Shown here piece after piece: positions 24,337 to 31,081 of a DNA stretch of 31,736 bases. The DNA comes from a virus. The notes under the pieces are model-generated. The model was not told the origin of the DNA. It made no database searches and saw only the letters and a list, made by a program, of their open reading frames with translations. How positions within the stretch are numbered: position 1 is the first letter of the stretch; the number at the start of each line of letters is the position of its first letter. A program made the position numbers and the translations under genes. Location of the stretch: positions 1 to 31,736 of IMG/VR virus record IMGVR_UViG_3300025102_000148; one strand, 5' to 3'.

Positions 24337-25083
24337 ATGGTTAAAATAAAACCAGTTAACAATACAACCAGCGACACAAATCGGTATTGCGGACCGGCTG
24401 TGATCAGCGCTGTAACGGGAATGACTACAGGAGAAGCTGCAAGGCTGATCCGACATGTCAGCGGTCAAAGGAAAGTGACAGGTTCTCATACCTTCCACGT
24501 TCTTCGGGCCATGTCACTTTGCAACATTCAAAATGTTAAAACGACGGTTACTACCAAACCAACGTTAGCTCAGTGGCTCAAAGGTTCAAAAGACATTCGA
24601 ACCTCTGGCCGAGTTTTCCTGATCGTTGCAGGCAATCACTTTCAGTTGGTCGAAGGCCGACGGTACGTTTGCGGAAGAACACGAGACATAGTCAGCGTTC
24701 GAAGCAAGTATGTGAAGCGAAGGTGTCGAGTCGAAACGGTTCACGAGCTAATCAACGAAGGTAAAATACAAATACCAAACGCAGCTCGTAAGCCTAAGAC
24801 CGTGGACCACGCGGCCAGTAACAGAGCCAAAGCACAACGCTTTGCTAAAAAGCTGGACGTCAAAATCAATATCGAAAGATACTATGATTATGACAACCGC
24901 TTCTCCCAGTATTGGGTCGATGGATACAAAGACGTCGATACCAAGGGCGAGCCTATGGACTTTTCTCACGAAGGGATCCTCGATGGCCACTGCGCTTACG
25001 ACTGGGGCGAAGTTCTTGAGAAGCTCTCTGCTATCGAAGGTTATCGCGAAGAACATGGGTACAATGTTAAGGAGGGCGTGTAA
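24337..25083 (+). CDS. C39/papain-like cysteine-peptidase candidate
   Basis: A 248-residue protein with TGAGGT before the ATG. NRYCGPAVISAVTGMTTGEA (Cys18) looks like the nucleophile helix of C39/papain-like peptidases, and GNHFQLVEGRRYVCGRTRD supplies His101 with Asp117 as a possible third residue. These are in the expected order, and spacing fits a small peptidase core of about 130 residues. The C-terminal half is basic, then acidic and aromatic (IERYYDYDNRFSQYWVDGYK), with no known domain. It has no signal peptide, so it would act in the cytoplasm on a phage or host protein. An amidase or inactive fold is possible. Confidence 0.6.
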   Translation: MVKIKPVNNTTSDTNRYCGPAVISAVTGMTTGEAARLIRHVSGQRKVTGSHTFHVLRAMSLCNIQNVKTTVTTKPTLAQWLKGSKDIRTSGRVFLIVAGNHFQLVEGRRYVCGRTRDIVSVRSKYVKRRCRVETVHELINEGKIQIPNAARKPKTVDHAASNRAKAQRFAKKLDVKINIERYYDYDNRFSQYWVDGYKDVDTKGEPMDFSHEGILDGHCAYDWGEVLEKLSAIEGYREEHGYNVKEGV

Positions 25084-25358
25084 TGAACATTTCCTTTGAA
25101 CCCTCCTATGAGCTCGATGACTTCGATAAAAAAGTAGCCGATGAATTGGAATACCATTTCTACGGTTCGAGCGCCTTCGATTGGATAGCCGATGTAAACT
25201 TCCAAGAAGTATACAAATACTTATCCAATAGAACTCCGAAGGGATCGTCTTTCCAAGTGTTTTTTGTACCAGTTCACGTTAAGGTCGGGTACAAGATACT
25301 TAACAGCACCCCACAAGACGTAGACGCACATTGGTTAGGCACCTACCATGTAGAATAA
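25083..25358 (+). CDS. hypothetical protein downstream of peptidase candidate
   Basis: A 91-residue acidic protein started by TAATG overlap, so coupled to the peptidase candidate. It contains YELDDFDKKVADELEYHFYG and, later, FQVFFVPVHVKVGYKILNST, a mixed alpha/beta pattern. It could be a partner or substrate of the upstream protein. No family is recognised. Confidence 0.65.
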   Translation: MNISFEPSYELDDFDKKVADELEYHFYGSSAFDWIADVNFQEVYKYLSNRTPKGSSFQVFFVPVHVKVGYKILNSTPQDVDAHWLGTYHVE

Positions 25359-25364
25359 ACAACG

Positions 25365-25391
25365 AACCCCGCTTCACGGCGGGGTTTTTTT
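25365..25391 (+). terminator. intrinsic terminator
   Basis: AACCCCGC (25365-25372) and GCGGGGTT (25379-25386) enclose a 6-base loop and run into seven T. It ends the transcript of the peptidase pair. Confidence 0.92.
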
Positions 25392-25419
25392 ATGCCATGT
25401 TACATAAAAGGAGGATACC

Positions 25420-25626
25420 ATGTCAAAAATTAGAAAAATAAAAAAAGAAGGCAATTTGCCTGATTACTACTATGTGCTGCCAAACAAGGATCGGATCGAC
25501 ATTCTTGTTCTGCGATCCAAAAGAGGAAATACATATACAATGCACCTCCCGCAGCCGCACGGCGTTAAAGTCTTTCATAAGATGAACGAAATGCGCGAAT
25601 TCCTGATCGCGGCCTTCGGTACATAA
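25420..25626 (+). CDS. small basic protein
   Basis: A 68-residue protein with AAGGAGGATACC before the ATG, one of the best ribosome sites here. It is basic at the N-terminus (MSKIRKIKKEG), then beta-rich (YYYVLPNKDRIDILVLRSKR) with a short C-terminal helix. It lies behind a terminator with no obvious promoter in the 28-base gap. Function unknown; a nucleic-acid-binding protein is possible. Confidence 0.65.
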   Translation: MSKIRKIKKEGNLPDYYYVLPNKDRIDILVLRSKRGNTYTMHLPQPHGVKVFHKMNEMREFLIAAFGT

Positions 25627-25932
25627 TAAACGCCTTATATGTATATACGGCCAGAAAAATAAAAAAAATAATTTTTCAAAAAGTAGCCGCAACCAGTGTA
25701 ACCGTGTAACTTTCCTTAATTCTCCTTATTATATAAGGACTTATTAGTTACAAAGTTAGTTACACTGTTTTTTGGCAGGTGTAACCGTGCTTAATGGGCG
25801 AAAGTCGTTATGCGGGTTTTAAAATAAAAAAAATAATTTTTGTTTTTCTGGCTATATATACATAAAGCGTGTTTACAAGAATATATCCTTTGGTTTAGAG
25901 TGAACTTACTTTATTTTACGAAGGAGAAAAAA
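25627..25932. other. noncoding repeat region upstream of small terminase; possible origin
   Basis: No gene is seen in these 306 bases. Imperfect inverted arms (25631-25659 and 25843-25869) enclose a 21-bp perfect direct repeat, AT-only, at 25656-25676 and 25821-25841. Between them GTGTAAC occurs three times forward (25696, 25704, 25779) and once inverted (25759), and a 7-bp inverted repeat (25723-25729 / 25733-25739) is present. Iterons beside AT-rich DNA suggest a replication origin or a control region for the terminase; a miniature mobile element is the alternative. Confidence 0.55.
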
Positions 25933-26571
25933 ATGAATAAAGCGGATCGTTATGTCATTCCTGAAGGTGCCGAGCGCCCTAAGAAAAAATACCTGAAGAA
26001 ATACTTACCCGAAGATAAACCGTTAAACAGGCGCGAAGAGCTTTTTGTTAAAGAGCTCGTGTCAAAAGATGGTCAGATAACATTGCGCGATGCAGCGACT
26101 AACGCGGGATATCCTGCTAAGTCTGCGCACGTGCGAGCTCATGAACTCACTAACCCTGCAATTAAACCCAACGTTGTTAAAGCGATTAAGCAATATAGGG
26201 CCGAGCTGGATCAAAAGTATGGCGTCGAATATAAACGGCACCTTAAAGACTTACAAACGATCCGCGATGCTGCATTAGATAACGGCGCGTTTAGTGCTGC
26301 CGTCCAAGCCGAATACCGTCGAGGGCAAGCGCAAGGGGATATTTACGTCAATAAATCTGAAATACGGCATGGAACTATTGATAGCATGTCTAAAGAAGAA
26401 GTGTTAAACGCTATTAAAGAGCTAAAGCAAACATATGACCCAGTCACTATTGACATCACTCCCGTCGAAAAAAGCGACAAAAACCGCGACAAAGCCAGAG
26501 AGCGCGTTTTGGGGACAGTTTCGGAAAAAAGTGATGATGCTGCGGAAGTCTTGGAAAATGGAGAGGATTGA
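25933..26571 (+). CDS. terS: terminase small subunit
   Basis: A 212-residue protein; the ATG at 25933 follows AAGGAGAAAAAA, and upstream in-frame sequence is noncoding in character. Residues about 35-80 (LNRREELFVKELVSKDGQIT, then LRDAATNAGYPAKSA and RAHELTNPAIKPNVVKAI) match the Terminase_2 DNA-binding domain. The middle is helical and likely the oligomer core; the C-terminus is charged and probably contacts the large subunit. It recognises the packaging site. It is unusual in being separated from the large subunit by 4.65 kb, and its last 137 bases may encode the start of a nuclease in another frame. Confidence 0.85.
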   Translation: MNKADRYVIPEGAERPKKKYLKKYLPEDKPLNRREELFVKELVSKDGQITLRDAATNAGYPAKSAHVRAHELTNPAIKPNVVKAIKQYRAELDQKYGVEYKRHLKDLQTIRDAALDNGAFSAAVQAEYRRGQAQGDIYVNKSEIRHGTIDSMSKEEVLNAIKELKQTYDPVTIDITPVEKSDKNRDKARERVLGTVSEKSDDAAEVLENGED

Positions 26572-26920
26572 AAACTGGGCGGGGCTTGGTTTTCCTGACG
26601 TTTTCATAAACGCGGACGGGCAGTTTCACTTGTTGGAATTGAAATATTCTGAGCATAACGCGGTAAAGCTGCGACCTCATCAAGTATCTTTTCATAGCCG
26701 CAATCAAAACGGTTCAAGTTGGATATTGGTTAAGCGAGCGCCTGAAAATAAAACAGCTGGATATGAAATGTGTCTTTACCATGCATCGCAGGCTATTGAA
26801 GTATCTCAAAACGGTTTAAAGACAAAACCAAAGTATAAACAGAATAGTCGGGATAATTGGGAAAATCTTTTTGACGCAATAACAAAACAAAAAGAGGCGC
26901 CGCAATGCTTTGGCTATTAG
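26435..26920 (+). CDS. PD-(D/E)XK nuclease, VRR-NUC / resolvase-like
   Basis: A nuclease candidate of up to 161 residues. GLGFPDVFI and HLLELKYSE give the G-x-PD...ExK core, and KLRPHQVSFH matches the Gln helix of VRR-NUC enzymes. SAFWGQFRKKVMM and RIENW before the core also look like the family, so the start is probably at or near 26435, inside terS. ATG 26534 or 26558 would shorten it and lose part of the domain. There is no good ribosome site at any of them, so coupling to terS translation is likely. It probably cuts branched DNA before or during packaging. Confidence 0.75.
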   Translation: MTQSLLTSLPSKKATKTATKPESAFWGQFRKKVMMLRKSWKMERIENWAGLGFPDVFINADGQFHLLELKYSEHNAVKLRPHQVSFHSRNQNGSSWILVKRAPENKTAGYEMCLYHASQAIEVSQNGLKTKPKYKQNSRDNWENLFDAITKQKEAPQCFGY

Positions 26921-27033
26921 ACTATTTTGCTAAATGGCTGGATAGGGGTGAAACAGATATAGATAAAGAGCTGAAACAAGTTTATGAGAGATTAGGCTGG
27001 GATCGCCATGATGATGACAAGCGGGGCAAATGA
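26905..27033 (+). CDS. 42-residue small protein
   Basis: ATG 26905 follows AAGAGG and overlaps the nuclease gene by 16 bases; its stop is inside the terminator stem. The product starts MLWLLDYFAKWLDRGETDID and ends DRHDDDKRGK: an amphipathic N-terminal helix, acidic middle and charged end. Function unknown. Confidence 0.55.
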   Translation: MLWLLDYFAKWLDRGETDIDKELKQVYERLGWDRHDDDKRGK

Positions 27034-27046
27034 GCCCCGTTTTTTT
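27022..27046 (+). terminator. intrinsic terminator after terS-nuclease genes
   Basis: CGGGGC (27022-27027) pairs with GCCCCG (27034-27039) and is followed by seven T. It separates the packaging-linked genes from the clamp gene. Confidence 0.9.
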
Positions 27047-27107
27047 ATTTGACAAAAAAAGCTGCATAGTTTACGGGTTTTTACATAATTAGTTTATGGA
27101 GGTCAAA

Positions 27108-27791
27108 ATGACTAATGCAAAAATAACTATTAATCCAAAATACCTTAAAGCCGCAATGATATGCGCATCAACGGAGGGAACCCGATATTATTTAAACGGC
27201 GTTCATTTTATTATTACGCGGAATTGGGTCCGCTTAGTATCAACAGACGGGCATCGCGCTTTTTATTTTAAAGATGAATTGGAAGTGACTACCCGCTCCG
27301 CTTTTCCAGATAATAAGTTGGATTTAATAGTCGATTTAAAAGACTTAAAAAAAGCTTTAACAGGCATAAAAGTTAATTCTGGGGATATTGAAATTAACTT
27401 TGAAAAAGAGCATGCCATAATTAATGGCGTGCAATGTCAGTATATTGACGCAACTTATCCAGATACTACCCGCATAATTCCACAGATCGATAGCCAGCCA
27501 GAATGTTATCAAAAATTAGACGGCAAGCCTTTTGAAATACAATTAGATCCTATTTATGTTGGTGACTTTGGTAAAATGGCTAAATTGCTTGGAATAAGTC
27601 CTGCCAAAGTTTTTATTAAAAAGTTTGGTTTAAGCCCTGCAATTGTAAATTTTGGATCAGAATATAATTGCTTTGCGTTGGTTATGCCAAAACGTACTTT
27701 AGATGAGATGGGTTCGGGAATAGCTTTTCATACAATGCAGTCGATTGCTTCGACCGTTGTTAATAAACCCCAGCTAAGGGAGGCGTCTTAA
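27108..27791 (+). CDS. two-domain DNA polymerase beta-clamp-like protein
   Basis: A 227-residue protein; ATG 27108 follows GGAGGTCAAA and is preferred over ATG 27096, which lies upstream of that site. GTRYYLNGVHFI (24-35) and VRLVSTDGHRAFYF (about 41-54) reproduce the most conserved part of DnaN domain 2. YPDTTRIIP matches the end of that domain (FPDYRRVLP in DnaN), and the region near residue 200, CFALVMPKR, resembles the DnaN C-terminus (MPMR). Domain 1 of the usual three is absent. A two-domain subunit would need to trimerise, like T4 gp45 or PCNA, to close a six-domain ring. It probably tethers PolA. It is coupled to the next gene by TAATG. Confidence 0.8.
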   Translation: MTNAKITINPKYLKAAMICASTEGTRYYLNGVHFIITRNWVRLVSTDGHRAFYFKDELEVTTRSAFPDNKLDLIVDLKDLKKALTGIKVNSGDIEINFEKEHAIINGVQCQYIDATYPDTTRIIPQIDSQPECYQKLDGKPFEIQLDPIYVGDFGKMAKLLGISPAKVFIKKFGLSPAIVNFGSEYNCFALVMPKRTLDEMGSGIAFHTMQSIASTVVNKPQLREAS

Positions 27792-28192
27792 TGTATGAGG
27801 TTTATAAATGGGAACGGGACCAACTTGATCAAACGTATTGGGCAGGCAAGGGGAAGCACGAAAAGAAATTAGAAATTTTGCACGATCTAATAGACGATCG
27901 AATTGTTTATAAAAGAACGTTATCCCCTTGCGGCTATTATTACACTTCAACTAAGGCTTATATGCCCAGTTCACAAAAAGGCGGGAAAAATTGGCGTTTG
28001 GAGCAATTAAGACGGGCAAAAAATGCTTATTATCGTTTGTTTAATGATGGAGATTATAATCAACTTTTTGGCAATGCTTTAAAAGAATTGCCGCCTTTAA
28101 TGGGTTATCGCTCACTTTGCCCCAGAAATATTGACCGTGTTATAGATCTAAAAATTAAGCGCGCTTGGAATGAGCAATTCGTGAATTTATAA
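27791..28192 (+). CDS. hypothetical protein coupled to clamp-like gene
   Basis: A 133-residue basic, Tyr-rich protein started by TAATG overlap. It has a helical charged N-terminus (YEVYKWERDQLDQTYWAGKG), a middle with CGYYYTSTKAYMPSSQKGGK and a helical basic C-terminus (DRVIDLKIKRAWNEQF). No membrane helix or active-site motif is recognised. Coupling suggests a link with DNA replication or clamp function; this is only positional. Confidence 0.65.
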   Translation: MYEVYKWERDQLDQTYWAGKGKHEKKLEILHDLIDDRIVYKRTLSPCGYYYTSTKAYMPSSQKGGKNWRLEQLRRAKNAYYRLFNDGDYNQLFGNALKELPPLMGYRSLCPRNIDRVIDLKIKRAWNEQFVNL

Positions 28193-28195
28193 AAA

Positions 28196-28255
28196 ACTTG
28201 CCATTTACTGAAATTTACTATTTAACTTAGGGCGGGGTAAAACCGCCCCTTTTTT
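28196..28255 (+). repeat. intergenic module copy A: TTTACT box plus terminator
   Basis: A 30-bp box (28196-28225) containing ATTTACTGAAATTTACTATT is followed by a stem-loop (GGGCGG 28230-28235, CCGCCC 28243-28248) and six T, then a GAGGT ribosome site. It differs from copy C by one base in the 30-bp box. Box, terminator and ribosome site recur in this order before three gene groups. Confidence 0.78.
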
Positions 28256-28268
28256 ATGAGGTCAAAAA

Positions 28269-28652
28269 ATGAAAGTACATCACACGAAATACAAGCCGCG
28301 TTATGAGGCGTTTATTCTGGAAAATTTAGATTTTGATTATGATGGTAAACTAATACACGTGAAGCCGTCTAAAGATGAAAAAATCAGATATTTGGCCAAA
28401 CGTTTTAAACGCGAGAAAAAATGGCAAATTGAGCAGGACGGCGTCCGCCCCGCTTTAATTGATTGGCTGGCAGGCATCGCGCTGCCTATTCCCGTTTATA
28501 ACGGGGATATAATAGAACTAGCGGAACGCTTGGGCTCAATAGACAAAAACCCCAGCGATCAACTTATAGAACGGGTTTTAGAAAATTATTTCCCATTTAT
28601 GGCTAATATTATTTTGAATATGGAAGGTTTCACAAAATGTTTGAACGATTAA
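28269..28652 (+). CDS. hypothetical protein behind module copy A
   Basis: A 127-residue protein with GAGGTCAAAAA before the ATG. It is basic at the N-terminus (VHHTKYKPRYEAF) with a helical C-terminal half (WLAGIALPIPVYNGDIIELA and later LIERVLENYFPFMANIILNM). It has a hydrophobic patch but no clear membrane helix. It overlaps the next gene by 16 bases. No family is recognised; the size and pattern recall small phage accessory proteins. Confidence 0.65.
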   Translation: MKVHHTKYKPRYEAFILENLDFDYDGKLIHVKPSKDEKIRYLAKRFKREKKWQIEQDGVRPALIDWLAGIALPIPVYNGDIIELAERLGSIDKNPSDQLIERVLENYFPFMANIILNMEGFTKCLND

Positions 28653-29062
28653 ATTTATTTCACACGCCAGAAGATTGGCAGGAATTGCACGCTAAAATCG
28701 AAGAGCACGGCGGCGGGGAAAGAACGGTTGCAACGCTTTTTGCTGCAATGGGCTGGAATTTAGCAATTAGCTTGTTTGATAAAGCAGGAAGCGATCAAAC
28801 CCGCCCCAGCGGATTGGTTCCCGAAAAGCTTAATTCATTTCCCGTTTTAGCTAAAGCGCCATATCATGGCAGGATTGGCGGAGATTATGCCGTTTTAGTA
28901 CGTCGCAACGATAATGAGCTGCACCCCTACGTCGTTGCACATTGGAATAAAGACGCGAAAACGAATTGGAATTGGGGCAATTATTTTGAGACTTATGAAA
29001 ACGCTTTAGAGTGTTTCATTAAAAAGAGCTCAAAACAAACAAGCGAAGCAAAAACGGGTTAA
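28637..29062 (+). CDS. hypothetical protein, second in its gene pair
   Basis: A 141-residue protein with GGAAGG before the ATG, overlapping its neighbour by 16 bases. It contains HTPEDWQELHAKIEEHGGGE, TVATLFAAMGWNLAISLFDK (a hydrophobic helix) and a Trp-rich C-terminal region (PYVVAHWNKDAKTNWNWGNY). The end is basic and Ser/Lys-rich. No family is recognised. Confidence 0.65.
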   Translation: MFERLNLFHTPEDWQELHAKIEEHGGGERTVATLFAAMGWNLAISLFDKAGSDQTRPSGLVPEKLNSFPVLAKAPYHGRIGGDYAVLVRRNDNELHPYVVAHWNKDAKTNWNWGNYFETYENALECFIKKSSKQTSEAKTG

Positions 29063-29063
29063 A

Positions 29064-29123
29064 CTTTACATTTACTTAAATTTACTGTTTAACTAAGGGG
29101 CGGGGCAATCCTGCCCCTTTTTT
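29064..29123 (+). repeat. intergenic module copy B: TTTACT box plus terminator
   Basis: The box at 29064-29097 contains ATTTACTTAAATTTACTGTT, followed by GGGGC (29102-29106) and GCCCC (29113-29117) and six T, then GTGAGGT and a start codon. It is the most divergent of the three copies but keeps the two TTTACT elements 10 bp apart. Confidence 0.75.
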
Positions 29124-29137
29124 AATGTGAGGTAAAA

Positions 29138-29281
29138 ATGATTGAAGTGACCAAAAAACAAATAGACGCTTTACATAAAGAGGCGTTTGAATTGGAAAAT
29201 AAAGCAAATAGCCTGCGGCAAAATTTGATAGATTTACAATGGAAAATTAACGCGCTTATACATCCAGAAAAGGGAGATTAA
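29138..29281 (+). CDS. 47-residue coiled-coil microprotein
   Basis: ATG 29138 follows GTGAGGTAAAA in module copy B. The product is one charged helix (MIEVTKKQIDALHKEAFELE, then NKANSLRQNLIDLQWKINAL), a clear heptad pattern. It is the first gene behind the module and probably real, but function is unknown. Confidence 0.65.
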   Translation: MIEVTKKQIDALHKEAFELENKANSLRQNLIDLQWKINALIHPEKGD

Positions 29282-29285
29282 AAAA

Positions 29286-29549
29286 ATGGCTTATATTTGT
29301 TTTAAACGCGATTGGTGGAGGGATAACCCCAAATACCCAAACGGCTTAGAGCCCTGCGCAGGGCCTAAGAGCTATTATAAAAATCAAGTTTTTGATTGCG
29401 AGCAGGAAGCGCGCGAATTTTGCCAAGAATATAATGAAAATAATGACGCTGGGCGCTATTCCCGAAAAATGGAATTTGAAGAGCTGGACTTGCGAGTAGT
29501 GACCCCGCGCGCCCATGCTGCCCCAAAATATCAACGCTATAATTTTTGA
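29286..29549 (+). CDS. small aromatic-rich protein
   Basis: An 87-residue protein four bases after the microprotein stop, with GGGAG before it. ICFKRDWWRDNPKYPNG begins it, followed by CAGPKSYYKNQVFDCEQEAR and a basic end. The Trp/Tyr/Cys-rich N-terminus hints at a compact fold, perhaps metal-binding. No family is recognised. Confidence 0.65.
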   Translation: MAYICFKRDWWRDNPKYPNGLEPCAGPKSYYKNQVFDCEQEAREFCQEYNENNDAGRYSRKMEFEELDLRVVTPRAHAAPKYQRYNF

Positions 29550-29560
29550 GGGGTTTTAAA

Positions 29561-30046
29561 ATGTTAGATCAAGAGGGATTTTCAAAAACAGAATTACAAG
29601 ATGCGTTCGTTCGCGTTTTCGATGATTGCAACGGAAATTTAACCGATCAAGATTTAGAACGGTTGCGCCGTTTTGAATTGATCGAAGTTGAACATTTAAA
29701 AACCATTTCTGGCCGCAATGAATTATGGCCAGATCAAAACGATGATAGCAAATTTATTTATTGCCAAATGTCCGCCCGTTTTAACGCCCGCCAATCAAAT
29801 AATCATATTCAGGATCATTTAAGATTATTCGAGCGCCGTTTGGCGAATACATGGTGTTATTTTTTTGGGGTTGGCCGTTGCCATTGCTCGCACGATTGCT
29901 GCGGGTGCGCGTTTGATCAATGGACTACATGCACAATAGAGCCCCATTCAATCGGGGTTTTTAGCCTTCCAGATAGCGCTTATAATAAAAACCACCAATA
30001 CCAGCTCGTTTTTAATATTGAGCATTGCATAGGCTATAATCACTAA
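29561..30046 (+). CDS. Cys-rich hypothetical protein
   Basis: A 161-residue protein; ATG 29561 follows GAGGGG and is preferred over a TTG at 29546. The N-terminal half is acidic and helical (QDAFVRVFDDCNGNLTDQDL). The C-terminal half contains VGRCHCSHDCCGCAFDQW and later CT and EHC, a cluster of Cys and His able to bind one or two metals. This suggests a zinc-binding protein whose job is unknown. Confidence 0.65.
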   Translation: MLDQEGFSKTELQDAFVRVFDDCNGNLTDQDLERLRRFELIEVEHLKTISGRNELWPDQNDDSKFIYCQMSARFNARQSNNHIQDHLRLFERRLANTWCYFFGVGRCHCSHDCCGCAFDQWTTCTIEPHSIGVFSLPDSAYNKNHQYQLVFNIEHCIGYNH

Positions 30047-30047
30047 A

Positions 30048-30107
30048 ACTTGCTATTTACTGAAATTTACTATTTAAATGGGGCTGGGGCATTCCCGCCC
30101 CTTTTTT
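30048..30107 (+). repeat. intergenic module copy C: TTTACT box plus terminator
   Basis: The box at 30048-30077 matches copy A at 29 of 30 positions. A stem (GGGGC 30080-30084, GCCCC 30097-30101) and six T follow, then GTGAGGT and the next start. Same order as copies A and B. Confidence 0.78.
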
Positions 30108-30122
30108 ATGTGAGGTAATCAA

Positions 30123-30359
30123 ATGAATAAAGAACGCAGAAAAATCATTAAAGACGTCATTGAAAAGCTGGATGATGCACATGCTAAACTCGAAGAGGTA
30201 TACGAGGCGGAGCAGGAAGCGATTGAAAACATGCCTGAAAACTTGCGCTATTCAACTAAAGGCGAAGAGCGCGAAGAAATCGCGGACAATATTGAAGAGC
30301 ATATGAACGCTGTTGATAGCTTACGTTGTGAGCTGGAAGAAATCGCGGAGGGCGCGTAA
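30123..30359 (+). CDS. acidic coiled-coil protein
   Basis: A 78-residue protein with GTGAGGTAATC before the ATG. It is almost entirely charged helix (KIIKDVIEKLDDAHAKLEEV and later ADNIEEHMNAVDSLRCELEE), the pattern of a two-helix coiled coil. Similar short proteins are common in phages but have no agreed function. Its stop overlaps the next ATG. Confidence 0.68.
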   Translation: MNKERRKIIKDVIEKLDDAHAKLEEVYEAEQEAIENMPENLRYSTKGEEREEIADNIEEHMNAVDSLRCELEEIAEGA

Positions 30360-30538
30360 TGGAAGCTTTTTATCAAAATAGAAATTTGCGTTTAAAACGC
30401 GTCTTTTTTAAAAAAAGAGAAATTGAACTAATCAAGATTGGTTTGGATCATTTAGTTAATGACAATAAAATAAAAATACCCGCCAAAGATAAGCTTACCC
30501 TTAGCGCTTTAATAAGGGATTTTAAGGGTAGCATGTAA
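30359..30538 (+). CDS. 59-residue basic protein
   Basis: A short gene started by TAATG overlap. The product is basic (FYQNRNLRLKRVFFKKREIE, then LIKIGLDHLVNDNKIKIPAK) and helical, with no motif I recognise. It could bind nucleic acid. It is the last gene before the long noncoding stretch. Confidence 0.62.
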   Translation: MEAFYQNRNLRLKRVFFKKREIELIKIGLDHLVNDNKIKIPAKDKLTLSALIRDFKGSM

Positions 30539-30585
30539 ATATCCCCAGTTCGCGCATCCAGCGCGCTTATAAGCTTTCAAAACGT

Positions 30586-30616
30586 ATCCCCGCTAGAAAT
30601 GGCGGGGATTTTTTTT
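30586..30616 (+). terminator. intrinsic terminator after the accessory gene block
   Basis: ATCCCCGC (30586-30593) pairs perfectly with GCGGGGAT (30602-30609) around an 8-base loop, followed by a run of eight T. Confidence 0.93.
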
Positions 30617-30681
30617 ATCTATGTTAAAAACCGGTAAAACAGCGCCCCGCGCGCCGTCCCCAGTTATCCTAAAACTTATGG

Positions 30682-30895
30682 GCTGGCAGCGCGAACGGCG
30701 GCAGCTGCCGCTCGATGTTGTATTTTAATTCCCGTGTTTGTTTGTTTGTTTGTCATCTTTTGACATACAGCCAGCGCCCCAGATCCGCGCGCCGCGTGCC
30801 GCGTTCGCTGGGGATTGGCGCCAGATCCAGCTGGCCGTTCTACTGGGGAAAATGTGCAACATCGAGCGGCAGCCGTCGCGTTTTTCGCTGCCAGC
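30682..30895. repeat. 39-bp inverted repeat in GC-rich noncoding block
   Basis: Arms 30682-30720 and 30857-30895 are equal in length with no gap needed. The inner 17 bases (GCTGCCGCTCGATGTTG at 30704-30720) and outer 10 bases (GCTGGCAGCG at 30682-30691) pair perfectly, 33 of 39 overall. The 136-base loop contains CCCCAG/CTGGGG pairing (30777-30782 / 30808-30813) and (TTTG)n. CCGCGTGCCGCG (30792, 30906) and CCAGCTGGCC (30827, 30891) are repeated directly. Confidence 0.75.
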
Positions 30896-31081
30896 TGGCC
30901 ATGATCCGCGTGCCGCGACTAGGGGCCCCAGCTCCAATAGAGGCTAAAAAATGCAGCAAAAACAACGATTTAAGCAGCAAAAATTTTTACCCCATCCCCC
31001 CCACACGCGCGCATAAAGTGCATGTTCGTCACTAACAATACAAAAATAAAATTATACGAATATTTTCAATCGGTTATGGAA

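Noticed and set aside
27049-27089. TTGACA promoter before the clamp-like gene
   Set aside because: TTGACA at 27049-27054 is clear but no -10 element lies at 15-19 bases; the promoter may exist but cannot be supported.
30735-30751. (TTTG)n microsatellite as phase-variation tract
   Set aside because: It lies in noncoding loop sequence with no reading frame or clear promoter to switch.
30715-31035. Possible 106-residue protein across the GC-rich block
   Set aside because: The product is Arg/Pro/Ser-rich without a motif or ribosome site and covers the arms of the inverted repeat, so structure, not coding, explains the sequence.
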